DNA of 64,000 nucleotides, from assembly GCA_023053545.1 (NCBI GenBank), contig JAKZAN010000006.1, forward strand, positions 7,885,851 to 7,949,850, given 5' to 3'. Each line of letters opens with the position of its first letter. Positions within the stretch are counted from its first letter, which is position 1. Shown here in pieces: positions 1 to 12,571 of this stretch. Source of the stretch: Lepidurus packardi (Eukaryota > Arthropoda > Branchiopoda > Notostraca > Triopsidae). The position numbers and the translations under genes were made by a program. Below the pieces are notes generated by a model. That model did no database searches, was not told the DNA's origin, and saw only the letters and a program-made list of their open reading frames with translations.

Positions 1-3000
1 AAAAGCATTGGATCGCCATGCAATTTGACACTGTAGTTACTGATCCTGCGTTCGGCGTGGACGCAAGGACTCAGCAACACTTGGCGGACATTGAAGAAGG
101 TCGGGAAGATGAGGAAAGTTGTAATGGTGCCGATCGTCGTGATATCGAACGCTTCAAAGAATCATTGAGCAGCACCCCAGAATTTGACGTATTGAGTGGC
201 CGCAAGTACTTCACGCGCAGTGGCGAGCATGACGACATGTCTGTTGATTCTTTGCAAGAATTCGAGCGATTGGAACGGGACATGTTGCTCGAAAAGCTGC
301 GTCGCCAGAGCAACGGTTCGGGCTCTTCCGAATCTCTTAATTCGCGCCGGGCAAATCGCTCAGGGGATAACATCTCTGTTAGCTCGTTGACCGATTTCGA
401 AAGACTCGAACGAGAAATGGCCGAAGCGGCTCGTGTGGAAGAGCGAGCGAAGCAGCAAGAGGCTTTGTTGTCGGAGATTGACGAGGGTCATGAAAGTCAA
501 GTCTCAGAATCCGAAAGCTGCGAGACCATGTCTGATCCTGGTGAGGGTCGACGCCGTGGAGCGGACGACGACACCGATTCCGATGATTACGAACAGCGCA
601 TGTTTGAAATCGACGAAATTATCCGACAAGCCCAAAGCAATGTCGAAAAGTTTAACGCCAACGCCCCGCCCCCTCCCCAAGTTGACGACCTAGTCTTACC
701 CGATACCCCAACTCGCGCCATTCGTGTCCGGCAGATCTCTGTGGGTAGCACTGGGCTCAGTAATACCGACACGAGCTTCATTGAAAAGACAGAATCGATT
801 GAAGCCAGTGACTTGAGCGATCACTCTGAATTTCAACGCACCACTTTGGTGAAACACCAAATCACTACCACACGAATCAAAACGTCCACTGGACCGTCTT
901 TAACCCATGCGATGTCCTTACCCTCAGCCCCTAGCTCATTTGCTGATTCTTTAGAGCTCCGTCCCTCGCGGGACCTGACCGAAAGCTTAGATTCGCTCGA
1001 GACGGGGGTAGTGCGTCGAGTTGAAGGACCCGAATCCTTAGATTCTTTGGAAGTCGTCAGCGACGCTGTCCACAAGTCTTACTCTGATTCATTAGACTCC
1101 AGAACGAAAGTCCCGGCTGATTCCCTGGAAATAGTTTTGATAAGAGATCCTTTAGTAACCAGCGCTGACTCGATCGAAGAAGATCCTTCTTCGAGACGAG
1201 TTCTGGGCCCCGAAACGGATTCTTTGCAAGCGATGGCCGGCGCGGAATCCAGCAGTTCCAGTGGACAAGAAGACCTGCCCCATGACTTGAATAACTTACT
1301 CCTCCGATCTTGCGATTCCTTAGACAATAACCAAACCAGCTCGGCAGCAACCCGAGCGACCGGTTACGAAACCGATTCTATTATGTCCGGCAGCATGACG
1401 AGCGGTGGATCAGGTGCTATGATGTCCAGTACAGACACCTTGGACGCCACCGAGAACCGCGCGGCCATGCTGTCTTCTACCGATACGATCATCGGTACCA
1501 GGGCCGCCACATGTTTGGAAGACTTGCCAGCGAGCTTCATTGAAGGCGCCGTGGCTGGTGCAGGTGGACTTGACATGCAAGAGGAATTTTTTGATGAATC
1601 GGGAAATCGCGTCACGGTAACTAAGGAGCGTATCCAAGAACCCGGGTATTCCTACCAAATCCACCGCAAGGTCGAAATGGTACCCGAGATTCGGCAGGTC
1701 AAGTTCGAAGGCGACAACGCTGAGGAAAGCTTGCGTCAGTACATGGCGCAGTTTGGCGCAGGAGAAGATACCCGTGAAACGCGACGAGAAGACGAGTACG
1801 GGAACGTACATTTGACCCGCGTTATTCAGCGACGCATCGTGGTCGAAGGCAGTCCGAGCGCTATGAGCGAAACTGCCATGCACGAACTACTGCAGAGAGC
1901 TTCGGATCGTATGGCGAACGCCGACGAGGAAGAAATCGAGGTGGACGATGGTCAAGGCAAGGTGACGCGCATTGTGCGTAAGCGCGTCATCACATGGGAA
2001 TCGAGCGAAGTTCCTTATTCCACTTCTTCTTCTGCTGCACCTGTCACTACTTCCTCTTCCCTTGTTGACCCACACAAGATCCCTTTTGTTCCTTTAGCTA
2101 CGACAGAGCAAAATGTGGTCCTCCGTGATGAACTAACCTCTTCCCGATTGACAGGTTAGCCTTACACCACACTTACCCATAATGTGTACAAGTTATTTTA
2201 GTGTATTAGACTTCCGCGTACGTTTATATTTTCTTCACACACTTAAACTGTCCAATTCTTTCTTAGGGTTGTCTTACTTGGATCATTTTTGGGTTTATTA
2301 TTATCCAAATTTAAAACAGATTAAGCATGTTGCACCCTTTAAACCCTTTCTGTCTGATTCAGATAGAATTATTCTTGCAACCCAATTCATCTTTATTGAC
2401 TTGAGCATGGTTCTGGAGTCTTATTTGGGTGACTTGCACGGTTTCGGAATGATGGTATGGTAGGAGGCATTGTGGGGGTGTTTTTTATGATGAAAGGGCC
2501 ACACTAATGGATTTTTCTTCCTCCTTTTTCATCGCCGTTCTTTTTTTTACTATTTTTGTGTGCCCACCGGCGAAATTTTTGTGGGTGCTTTTGTGCGGTG
2601 TGCGTGTTTTTGCGCGTTTTAAACCCTGAAGGAACGCCATCCGCACTGCGTCGTGCGATTCCTCGCCATGCCATAAGCATTGACGACGACGACCATGTGG
2701 AAATTGATGCACGGGAACATGATTGGCGGTTTGGGTTCCAATATTGTCAGGAAGAAGAGGACGGTCAGTCCTAATGTATTTTCTTTCAAGTGTTGCCTCG
2801 TCACCCGTCGTGTACCCGTGTCGCCTTGCACAATAATTCCCCCGATAGTGGCCTAACAAAGTTTCGAAGAAATTGTGTCAAGTTTTCCTTATTTAAAAGA
2901 ATGACTTGATGGCTGGTCCCATAAAGCTTGTAATTTTGGATGTAATCTGGCATGCGCAAATAGTAGTCCAGACCCAATTTATTAGCGTAACTTAGCCAAA

Positions 3001-3448
3001 CATAGAAAAAAATAGACATACAAATCGAAGTAAGTTTACGGTATTTAACACAGCAACAGCACTCTCGTTGTCCGTCTTTGCGAATCGTCGAATGGCAGGT
3101 CAGCATGTTTATTGTTTGTATGTGTTTACCTTAGAATGTTTGTTGTCGCACTGTGTGCAGGGTTACTTAAAGAGTCTTCTTGTTAATGTTGCAAGTTCTT
3201 TGTTGTTTTTCAGGTGGGGATGAAGGTAGCCGAGACGAAGCTATTATCGAGCAATACACGAGCGATGTAGAGGCGAGCCACACAGACGCTGTTGCAAAGT
3301 AAATATTGTAATAGCCCCCTATTTTTGTTTGGCCGAGGAAGTTGATCGTAGACGGACGTTTGTTTTTGTTCGTAGGGACGGCGCTTTATCCTCTCCTGGT
3401 ATTGAGAGTGGTGAAAGTGCAATTTCTGCTCCAAAGGATTCCGTCTAA
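1..3448 (+). CDS. Ankyrin-like (Ank2-type) protein, C-terminal giant exon and three terminal exons; 5' part outside window
   Basis: Partial gene. The first exon is open from the window edge (frame of the ATG at 18) to a donor after 2154. Three phase-compatible exons follow: 2632-2763, 3214-3298 and 3376-3448 (TAA at 3446). The encoded tail is acidic and serine-rich. It has repeated blocks such as SVDSLQEFERLER and ISVSSLTDFERLER, then a run of degenerate DSLE/DSLD motifs. A more ordered stretch follows (FFDESGNRVTVTK, then GDNAEESLRQYMAQFGAGED, then DEYGNVHLTRVIQRR). From memory these blocks resemble the long C-terminal tails of arthropod ankyrin-2 giant isoforms, which link membrane proteins to spectrin in axons. 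No ankyrin repeats, ZU5 or death domain lie in the window, so the family call rests on the tail alone. A different giant cytoskeletal protein (futsch/MAP1-like) is the main alternative. Confidence 0.55.
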
Positions 3449-5895
3449 GTTGTCAGCCAAATTGAAGATTCGTGATGGAAAATTGCGTGTGATGGGTCTT
3501 GCTTGGGGCACGTAGTCGCTTATTGAAATCGCAGCTTCAGCTAATTGAGAAAAAAGAGCTATTTACGAAAAAGAGGTGGTGAGCTACAATTTAAAGTTCT
3601 TGTGGGGGCCTAAGTATTGTTTTATTTTTATTTTGCCTCTTGTTAAAAGTCTTCTATTTATCTCCCTTGTTGTTGGTTCCTCTTTTGAGTTTTCTTTTTT
3701 TTCCCTTGGACTATTTAGCTTATTGCAGAGTCTTATTCAAAATTCTATTCAAGTCCTCTGGGTCGAGTGAACAGTTGGTTGTCCCTGATTGGGGTTTGAA
3801 GTCGGATCAGTTACGGAGCAGGCCGAAAAAATAGGGTTGTAAAAAGAAGTTTCCAAGCTAATGATAATACCTTTTTGCCCAGTAGTCTGTATTTTTAACT
3901 GCATCGATTAGTGCATGCGCTGTTTGACGTAAAAACCTTTTTTTTTTAAAGAAATCGGGCTTTATTTGCAAAATCATCATTAAATCCTTGACAATTTTGA
4001 GAAACGGTCTAGATTTGACAATTATATATTTAGCTTTCTTGTCCTCTGTAATGAAGCTAATAAGCAAAAGGGTGAAAAAAGGCTACTTTTTGGAACAGGG
4101 ATGCTCTAACAGTGAAATTGTAATGGTAGCTGTATAACTTTTCAATCATGGTTCTCCCTATACAGTTTAACGTGTGTTATCTGCCAGTCCTTTTCCTCCC
4201 TTTCGAATACAATAGTTGAGATTCCAAGAAACAAGGCTTGCAACTTTGTGCGACGTTAAGCAAAACATAGAGAACTTTTGTATCTCCAGGCCATGAAATT
4301 TTACACCACAATAAGCACATTTCCCATCCCGCAGCCACGTCGGAACCAAAACAGGTCCCAGATAAGTATAATATAAATATAACTTGCACATCTGACCCAA
4401 CATTGATTTTTTTAGAACTTAAATAAAGTTTTCTTTAGGTTTCCTGGGTGCTCACATTAAACAGGATGTCTTGGAAGAGGGAAGTCGAGGGTTTCTGGGT
4501 ACAGGGAAGAAATAGCAGTTGCCAGTTGAGGAGGAAGAGAGAAATGAAGATGAGCAAGCAACGACGACAGAGAAAGAGAGGGGGAGAACATCTTGACGCT
4601 TAGAAGTCTGGGGGAAAATGGGCTCCAAAGTTGATGGGGCGAATTAACCTACACACACAGATAAACCCTCGACTATTTTGCTGAATGCTAGTCAAGGCGC
4701 TTCAAGTCTGAAACTTTGGCACCGGAATACAGTCGCCGCGTCTTTTCGTTAGCTCGGTCAATAGCAACGCGTCTCTGTACTACACCAACTTATGAGACTG
4801 GGATAATGAACAGCTAAACACGGATTTACATAGGAATCGAACTTGGGGGGAGGACTTGTTCTCGTTGCATGTAAACCTAATCTAGTCAAGGGAGATAACA
4901 ATGGTCCAACGTGTGCTCTTTTGGTGGTCGTTGCTGTGCTTCGCAGTACCATATAACTGCTCTGTGGAATGCGTGAAAATCGAGGCTTCTCTTCTCCATT
5001 ATCGAACAGCCAAGCAAAGTTGGGCAGCAGTACGTTGTCAAGATGCGTGCGGGCTTCTAACTGCTGGATTCATGGCACACTTCCATATAATTGGGATCTC
5101 GTAGTACAGATTTAACCATGTCTTTCAATATGCTATAGCGAGGAATGATTGGGTAAACTTTAGAGCTGGTGTAACTTTCCTGTAAGTATAGAATGCAATT
5201 AATTCGGTTAGTTGTCTCGCCAAGTCATCATAAAAGCCATTCAAATACGAGAACATGCTGACTTAAGCTTAGTGCTCTAAGCTCAGCTTTAAAACTTGGA
5301 AATTTCTATTTAGTAATATCATTTTCCTTTTTCTAAGCTTACAGCAGCCTCCAATCATATCTGCTACATTTCTTCCCAAATTCTTTCGACAGAGCGCTCG
5401 GCTCGACCCGTATCAAATCGTAGGGGGCACCCCAGTTGCCCTGTTTTAAGAAGCATGATATGACTTGTAATTCAAGATGGCCGAGCCGTTGTTAGCGCGA
5501 CAAGTGCTTAATTTATATTTTTTTCTCAAGTAACTGATCTATGCTCGGATTTAAACCGTTACTAAGAAAGTAAGGAAACTTTCGTGATTATAATAACATC
5601 CTTTGCAGTTTTCTCTTAATTTTCTCATTACTTATAATTTGTGCGCTCTTACATGCATGCCTGGTTTAGTTCCAAGCTCTTAGCTAGAAAGCGTTTACAT
5701 CTGAACAAATTAGGCGTCCAATCTTCAACTTGTCTTCTAATTACATCTATGTCCTTGCAAGTGCTACGGTACTCGTCTTTCTTAGTAATTTTCTTTTTAT
5801 CTCTTCAAATCTACACTTACGAAGAGGTAAGAGAAACTGAAATCAAATCTGACAAAAACGGAGCACTAAACTTTGATTTGCTATAATTTCCAGAA
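3449..5895. other. Intergenic stretch, AT-rich, no firm gene
   Basis: This lies between the ankyrin-like stop codon and the end of the minus-strand coiled-coil gene, so the two genes converge. It holds low-complexity T/A runs and several short ORFs on both strands. The only one worth noting is a 67-codon plus-strand ORF at 4901-5104, which starts with a hydrophobic, signal-peptide-like segment (listed among the findings). No RNA gene or mobile element was recognised. Confidence 0.5.
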
Positions 5896-8800
5896 TTAGT
5901 TTACCTTGAGAGTTCTGATGATGTTCCTCAGCCCAGCATATTTCTTGAGCAATCGATACAAGTCGTTGGTCAGCTGGGTGTTTTCTTGCTCAATTTGCAA
6001 AGAAGTCAGGCCTGTTTAGGAGAGAGAAAAGGCAGGTATTTGGAAGAGCAGAAAAAGGAAGTAAATCCAATCAAGCAAGTAAGTTTGCTTATTCCAAAGC
6101 AACTGATGAGTTGACTTTTTCTGTTAGGCGATCCCTTGGGTATAACTTATCAGCTTTTCTGTCTAAATTGAAGCTAATGAAGCAAGCCTACTCCTTTGGC
6201 GGTTGTTCATTGGATCTGACTTCCTGTGTTTGGCAAGATTAAGAGAAGCTTTAAACTAGAATTATTTCAGCCGTGTAAAACGCACATCACAGAACATGTA
6301 AACCTTTGCTCCTCGAAGGCACAACTCCACTTGAGTTACCCTTTTATCTACTATCAAAGCTCAAGGCAATCAATTTGTCCTTTTCAATATAAAGGAGAAC
6401 CTAGTTCCTCTGTTCCTCGACTCTTTCAACCAAGACTAGGGCTCTTTTTGCTGCACTAGGCCGAGTTGGTGGGCGCGATTGATTCTAAAGGTCGGGGATA
6501 AAATAAAAGGCTCTTCTATATCCGAGTCTTCTTAGCTAGAGTGCGTGTGCCGAAAAGAAAAATAACTGATTCTTGGGGCGGAATGTAGGATCTGTTGTTC
6601 CCAAGTCCAGACAATCCTAACCTACGAGCTATACCCCTGAAACCCTGGCCTGTATAGGCTGCGCAAGCGGTTGTTTGCTCTTAGAATCTTCGATCTTCAT
6701 TCACCCAAGTTTGGCGTAAGCATCTAAGGTTCTAATTATAATTCCCTTACATCGAAGCTCTTAAAGATGGCATTCAAAATAAGTTTTTCAATCTTGAACT
6801 TTTAGAGTCCTCGATGTAGAAAATCCTTGAAGTAGAAAACTTCAAGCAAAAGGAGCAAATACGATCCGCTTTTAGGATATTTTATGTTGCGACAGCTTAG
6901 CTTGTACCGTATCATTTGGAGCCGTAGTAATTTGCCGGAATGGCTGCAACAGGTCTGAGCTGTTGCTTTTCCGAACAGTTTTTTTGGTCGTAAACTTTTA
7001 GTTATGTACTTCGAGGCAGGTTAAAGGTTGTAACTAGATATAGACTCAGCGCAGGGGAGATGTTTTCCGTGTAAAAGGTGTAAGGACTTTTACAAGAGGA
7101 TATATGTGACTTACTCTCTAATCGATCCATCCGTTCCCGGCGCTTGTCGTCTTCTTCGGCTAATTTGGCAGAAGTCTTCACTCCTTCTCCGGGTTTCTGG
7201 GTCTTTTCTAGCGTGGCGCACGCTCTGAGGACGTATGTTGGCACAGGTTCCTGCTTATCCTGCTTTGGAATCTCTACCAAGGCCCAGTACTGCGTCTCCA
7301 ACCTCACAACTTCCTAAAAAGACCGGGAAAAACCGCGGAGATGAATTGTAACTTTTCCTACTTCTATAATTGGATGAAATGGAAGCGAGCCATTTTTTAT
7401 TTTTACTTTAATCATAGTGCGGAGTAGAGCATAACGTCGAAAAAAAGTGACAGATTTGCTTTCGTTGTACTTGTCGTGCAGCTGAACTAAGGCGCGTTTG
7501 GCCGTCATGTACGATTCTTCTAATCGGACGCGAACTCCTCGCAGTCGTTCGTTGATGGTGATGACTTCATCTCGTGGTTGGCCTCCTAATCAAACACAAG
7601 CTAATAGGCTCGCTGGGCACCCATGACAACCTTTTGGGAGGTGCAAGCAAAACTTGGCATATACGACGCCGATGGGAAATTAATTGGAATGTCAACAAGC
7701 GTTAATGAACCCCATGTTGTCTTGCCCGAGCTCTCGACGCCTCAATTTACGTGCTTAATGTAAGTCCATGCAATCAATTCCATCCCTGTCCTCCCCCCCC
7801 ATCATGCACCGTCGTCGCATTTAAGGGCGACAATCGTGAGCCTGGCAGGTTTTTGCCCCATAACCCCTGTTACTTTTCCAGCACGATTTCATTCTTTTAA
7901 AAGAAACATATTTTTCTTATTTTATTTATCTCTTCTCTGAAAGTGCCACCTGTTTTGCGGTATTGAGAATGTCATGTTCAGGGCAATTTAAAGCGTTGTT
8001 AACTAGTAACCTGCCATAGCCACGTTGACAAATCCCTCAAGTCAATTGCTACTCTTGTTGTTACAATTCTAGTTTTGACTTTGACGTCCTCGAGTAACGG
8101 CTCGGGCACATTAAAAAAAGTACTGCATATATACTAGAGAGCATGGGACCAATACGGAGATATTGATTCTCTGCTTGTAGTCGTAAGGTTCTGTTAACAG
8201 ATTCAGAATTCCTTACTCGGGGCTCAGCAAAAATGAGGTGCAATGGCTAACAATCCAACAGAAAAAGTTGGGCATCGAACAATAAAGCAACACAAATGAG
8301 GTCGATCGATAAAACTTATCATTAACACTGCAGTGTCCCTTACCCTGCGTCCCATCCTCTTTGACTTCTTGGACAATCCGTTTGACGCTTTGAGTAAACT
8401 TGCCCACCAAGTTGCTACCTATCCCAAAAACAAAAACAATTTTTTAAGGTTTTATTGTCTTTGGATTCTTAAGTAAGTTAGTTTTTCAAAGCCTGGAGAT
8501 GGATTAAGTCAGGAAGTTTTAAAACAGAGCTTGGACAACATTGATACAGTTTTTGAGTGAAGTTTGGCATTTGCACAGGGTAAATGAAATACAAGAGAGC
8601 AATATGATATTTTTTGTGTTTCGTAAGTTCCATAGGATATAGGATCGCGTCTTAATTGGCAAAAGCTAACACAAAAGGAGAGACACCAAAAGGTAAATGA
8701 GAAAGATGATGGGGAAAGAAAATGAGATGCATTGCATTAGGAGTTTGAGTCTATTTCAGCAAGCGCATTACACACAGAGGACGAAGAAAGCTTCATTAAC

Positions 8801-11800
8801 GGGAGCTCACGGTTGGTGTCGACAGAGAACAGGAAAGAGGGATGGAATGCTTGGGGAAAACGGGAGACAAGACACGTAAGCATGCACGCGATGATGAAAT
8901 GATCCAGCCATGCAAGATATAACTGTGTGGCGTCAAAATTATGGATTTAAATGTCTCGATTGACGTTTGGTTTGACAGATGACTTTGGACAAAGAATGGA
9001 GGAAGGATCCGATACCTTTGTGTTTTCTCATGCTGGGTTAGTTGCGCAGCCCGAATCAGCATATTAGGCAGCTGAACGTAAAACTGTGCGTTTGTTGGTA
9101 CAAGAAAAGAATCAGCAGCAACAGTACACACACATGGTTAGTACCGGGCAGCTCGCAGCAGTGCAGGCCAATTCCAAAAACCCTGACACTGGAGGAAGAA
9201 AAGGTAAAAAGTCCCAACAAATGTACAAAAAGTCGTTTCGAATCTCACACATGATCTCAGCTATAAAAATTGGTGCTCACGAAATGATTTAGCATAAAAT
9301 ATGGATATGAAAGTCGGGCTTTGCTGCTGCAGTCATACATAGCAAATACTATCTTTTCCAGGATTATTAATAAAAAGTAAAAAATATAGAAATATTTTGT
9401 GAACAATTTCGCCCATTTTCACGAGCGACATAATGTTACGGATTTAGTGTAAGAAGGCACGTTTTGGGTTCAGAATATTTTGTATTCCTCTGTCTTTCGG
9501 TATAAGCGAGCTAGAAATATGAGCGTCGACAGGACTTTGGGTCATAAAATAGTCCTAGCCTTCATGACTACGTATTTGCAGCAATACCGCGTGATTTACT
9601 TTGAGACTATGATAGGGCACTGTACGACTGAAAAATTGGGGGTACTTTAGCAGAAAGTGGCCTTTGAGGGTTATCAAGAGACCGGCGAGCTTTTATGCCC
9701 GAGGCGATTACTTGTGAGAGAGCAGTATTGGCTCTACTTTTTCATGTTCTGCTAGACTAAAAAGATGACGGAAAAAAGTGGTAAGCTTATTCGTAGTTTT
9801 GCGCCCAGTCGACGTGAAAACTCGCGAAGAATTTGTGACGAGTCGTAGTTATGCAGGATTTGGAAAGAGGGGACGCGAGATCGATATAAGGTTAGGGGAT
9901 TGCTTATACGGACTGCCGCTGCCACAAACAGACAGATTTCCTCCCGAATTGGAATTGTGTAGAATCTTTATTTTATTTCTTTCCGCACCACTTTCTTGGT
10001 TGGAAGCCTTGGTTTCCGTCTTTGTCTCCCATCTATTTTGCATTTTACAGACGTCCAAATAGCGCTAGCTTATTGAAGAAACATCGGTCGTTTCCTCGAT
10101 TTCCATTTCTTAAAAGTCCACGCCTTAAAGGTAATCTTTTATAGCCTGCCATGGGTTGTTAAAGGCAAGTTTACCATTTGATTCTGCGTAAAAAAAGGAG
10201 GTTAATTAATGTCCCTGTCCGCGTCAATTGGAGAACCCAAAATCCTGGCGTTGAGAAGCCTGGGAACTGCAAGGCAAAGTAGTGAGGATGCATGTGACGG
10301 AAGACCGATGAAGTTCATTGTTGCTTAGTGCTGTCTTCTCTATGGTGCTTCACTCCCTTGTTTAATTTTTTTTTTTGGCGTTCCGTCGAAAAGGCCAAGA
10401 AGGTCGTCAAGGTTCCACGAATCTCGAGGCCGCGATGCTGCTGTGCACAGGAATCGCCTTGCCGACTCTGCTGCATTTGTGCCAAGCAGGCTGGAATCTG
10501 GGATCGAGACCTAAAGCGCTCGACTTTTGGAGTATTAGTCGGAAAACGTGGACTGCATGACAGGATTGCGAGAACGTAACTTGGGCAGGTCATCGAGTCC
10601 GCTGTTGCTACTGGACAGGTCTTATGCTTGCAGGAGGATCGTATATTGGGATGTGTGACTATGTGGCCATGCAATCCCACAGGATGTTCCTTATGGCTCC
10701 CCATAGGGAATTGGCTCTTGATAAGGATCTCCACTGCTGCGAAATCCCCGATCCGGGAGCTTCTTCTCAAACTGCTGAGTGAGAAATGAGAGGCTTGAGA
10801 CGTTGGGAGCAGTAAGACTTTCTGCGTACGGGTTCTCAGAAAGACTCCATAGGGAAATTGCTTCCTGGGCGCCTCAGCATGGAGAGCACGAGCACCAAAA
10901 ACTTGTCTATGACAAGGTAACACAACGCAGAAATACCAGGCGTTCCCGGCGAAATATAGCACAGCACCCTGCAGCATTATGTTTCTTTTCGCCTTGCGGT
11001 GTGCACTTGGGTGGTATAACGTTATTGCGTGGCTCAGTGAGTACAAGAAGGAAAAAAGGCAAAACCTTGGCCGTGCTCTTTCTCGTACCTTTTCTACATT
11101 CTGTGCTCTCCGTCACACGAAAAGAAGCCTGAACATAAATTGCATACTCTTATGGTGGAGCTAAGGAAGTAATGTTTTCTTTATGTACAGGAATGGAGAT
11201 TCAAGTGTGGGTTCTATAAGGAGCCAAGTGTTGGATTTGGAGCGTTTAGCAAATATTGATCCTCTTTGGTAAATCAAACCAAAGAGTTATCCCTAAACTT
11301 ACAATACCATGGCAGCATATTTATTGAAAGCCTTTGAGCATAGGGATCGTTCCATACCATTTGGATCCTCTAAAGACAGTAGCTATTTCTGTCTATTTCT
11401 GACTGCCTCGTAACAATGAATAGAGACTTTACAAAAGGAACGTGGAGTAAGACTAGGAGAGAAGGAAGATTATGAATTTTGGACTTCTAGGGAACGATAA
11501 CAAAGGCTTGGGTTGGTTGAGAACATCTCTCTATATATATATGTAAGATGCTTAAGAGAAGTGCTACGGGAGTCCATTGAAACGTTTCTGGGGAAATATA
11601 TGGTTATGGACGAGCTCGTTATAACAACCTCTCGGACTTCGGCGTCGCCCTCGGCTGCCGGCCGAACCGATAGGAAGAACGCGGGCCATCGATCCGATGT
11701 TTCGCGGGTATTTCTTTTTCTCTTAGACTTCCACTAGTGTGACTACGTACGAGGTTATTTTTTCCCTCTACTAAAAACATCTAGCGACTTTAGCTTTCCT

Positions 11801-12571
11801 TTTCTCGCGGACGAGCGCGGATTTCTTCCTTCCACTGGACTCCCCAAGAAAAACCCCCAACTTGGCTGAGGGAAACGATGTAAAGCAAACGGAAGAATTA
11901 TATCTCTTTTTTTCCTCTTACTACACTCGTTGCTCTATGGATGTTTTCTTTATTTCTTATTTGTTGGCTCGTAGGCCGGGATGTGTGTCCTTTAATGTTA
12001 CTACGCGACTGCCATACAGACGTCAAAGACCTGAAGATCTGTGTGTTTTTTGGAGCTAGGTGATGGTAACGGGAACAGGAATCCTGTTATGGATGGGAGA
12101 AAATGATCATAACGACACTGACGACGTAATTAGACTTCATTAGACGACGTACTTAACTTTTAGCTTGTTAGGACATGAAAAGTGTTAAGTTGGAGTAGAA
12201 AATTGCAGTGTGTGTGGAATTCTTTAGGCTTGCGAGGATATTATGAGATTCATTGTTGATAACGGAAGACATCTTTAGAAACTATACTGAAATTCTTGGC
12301 GGAAGATTTGAAAGCAACGCTAATGCCTTAGCAGACATTCAGCCAGAAATAAGTCATGCGCAGTGGACTGTTTCTGTTACTGTGTAACTATGGGTGAATA
12401 GACAATAGTTTCTCAAGACAACGACGATAAAACAACGAAGAGACGAGAGACAGCGAAGGATATAAACGAAGGGAGTGGATGTGGGATGTTATAAGCGGGT
12501 GGGATGGACAGAAAGGCCTACTTACGACTATCCATGCGAGGAGTAGTCCGTCTTTGATCCAATTTGCCCAT
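5896..12571 (-). CDS. Unrecognised 189-residue coiled-coil protein, five coding exons
   Basis: Five minus-strand exons join with matching phases into 570 bases ending in TAA: 12526-12571, 8344-8418, 7452-7585, 7115-7313 and 5896-6011. The start ATG at 12571 has an in-frame TGA 27 bases upstream. The protein begins MGKLDQRRTTPRMDSR, has a basic helix (GKFTQSVKRIVQEVKEDG), then long charged helices (INERLRGVRVRLEESYMTAK). A central motif reads RLETQYWALVEIPKQD, and a final heptad-like segment (ENTQLTNDLYRLLKKYAGLR) leads to the C-terminus. No signal peptide or membrane segment is visible. The helix-rich sequence and short length suggest a small scaffold or motility protein, but I cannot name the family. 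The first intron is about 4.1 kb, far longer than the other introns in the window. Splice-site agreement makes the gene itself fairly secure. Confidence 0.75.
8419..12525. other. Long first intron of the coiled-coil gene, with unexplained ORFs
   Basis: This is intronic on the minus strand between the first and second coding exons. Most of it is unremarkable AT-rich DNA. A GC-richer island at about 10330-11130 is open in several frames on both strands, the longest being a 243-codon minus-strand ORF at 10315-11046. None was recognised. The island could hold an alternative exon, a nested gene or nothing. Confidence 0.4.

Noticed and set aside
1410-1883. 157-codon minus-strand ORF
   Set aside because: It is antisense to the ankyrin-like giant exon, whose own frame is open for more than 700 codons with conserved-looking motifs.
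10315-11046. 243-codon minus-strand ORF
   Set aside because: The translation is rich in His, Cys and Ser without any domain, and other frames of the same DNA look equally or more protein-like. It is kept only as part of a low-confidence finding.
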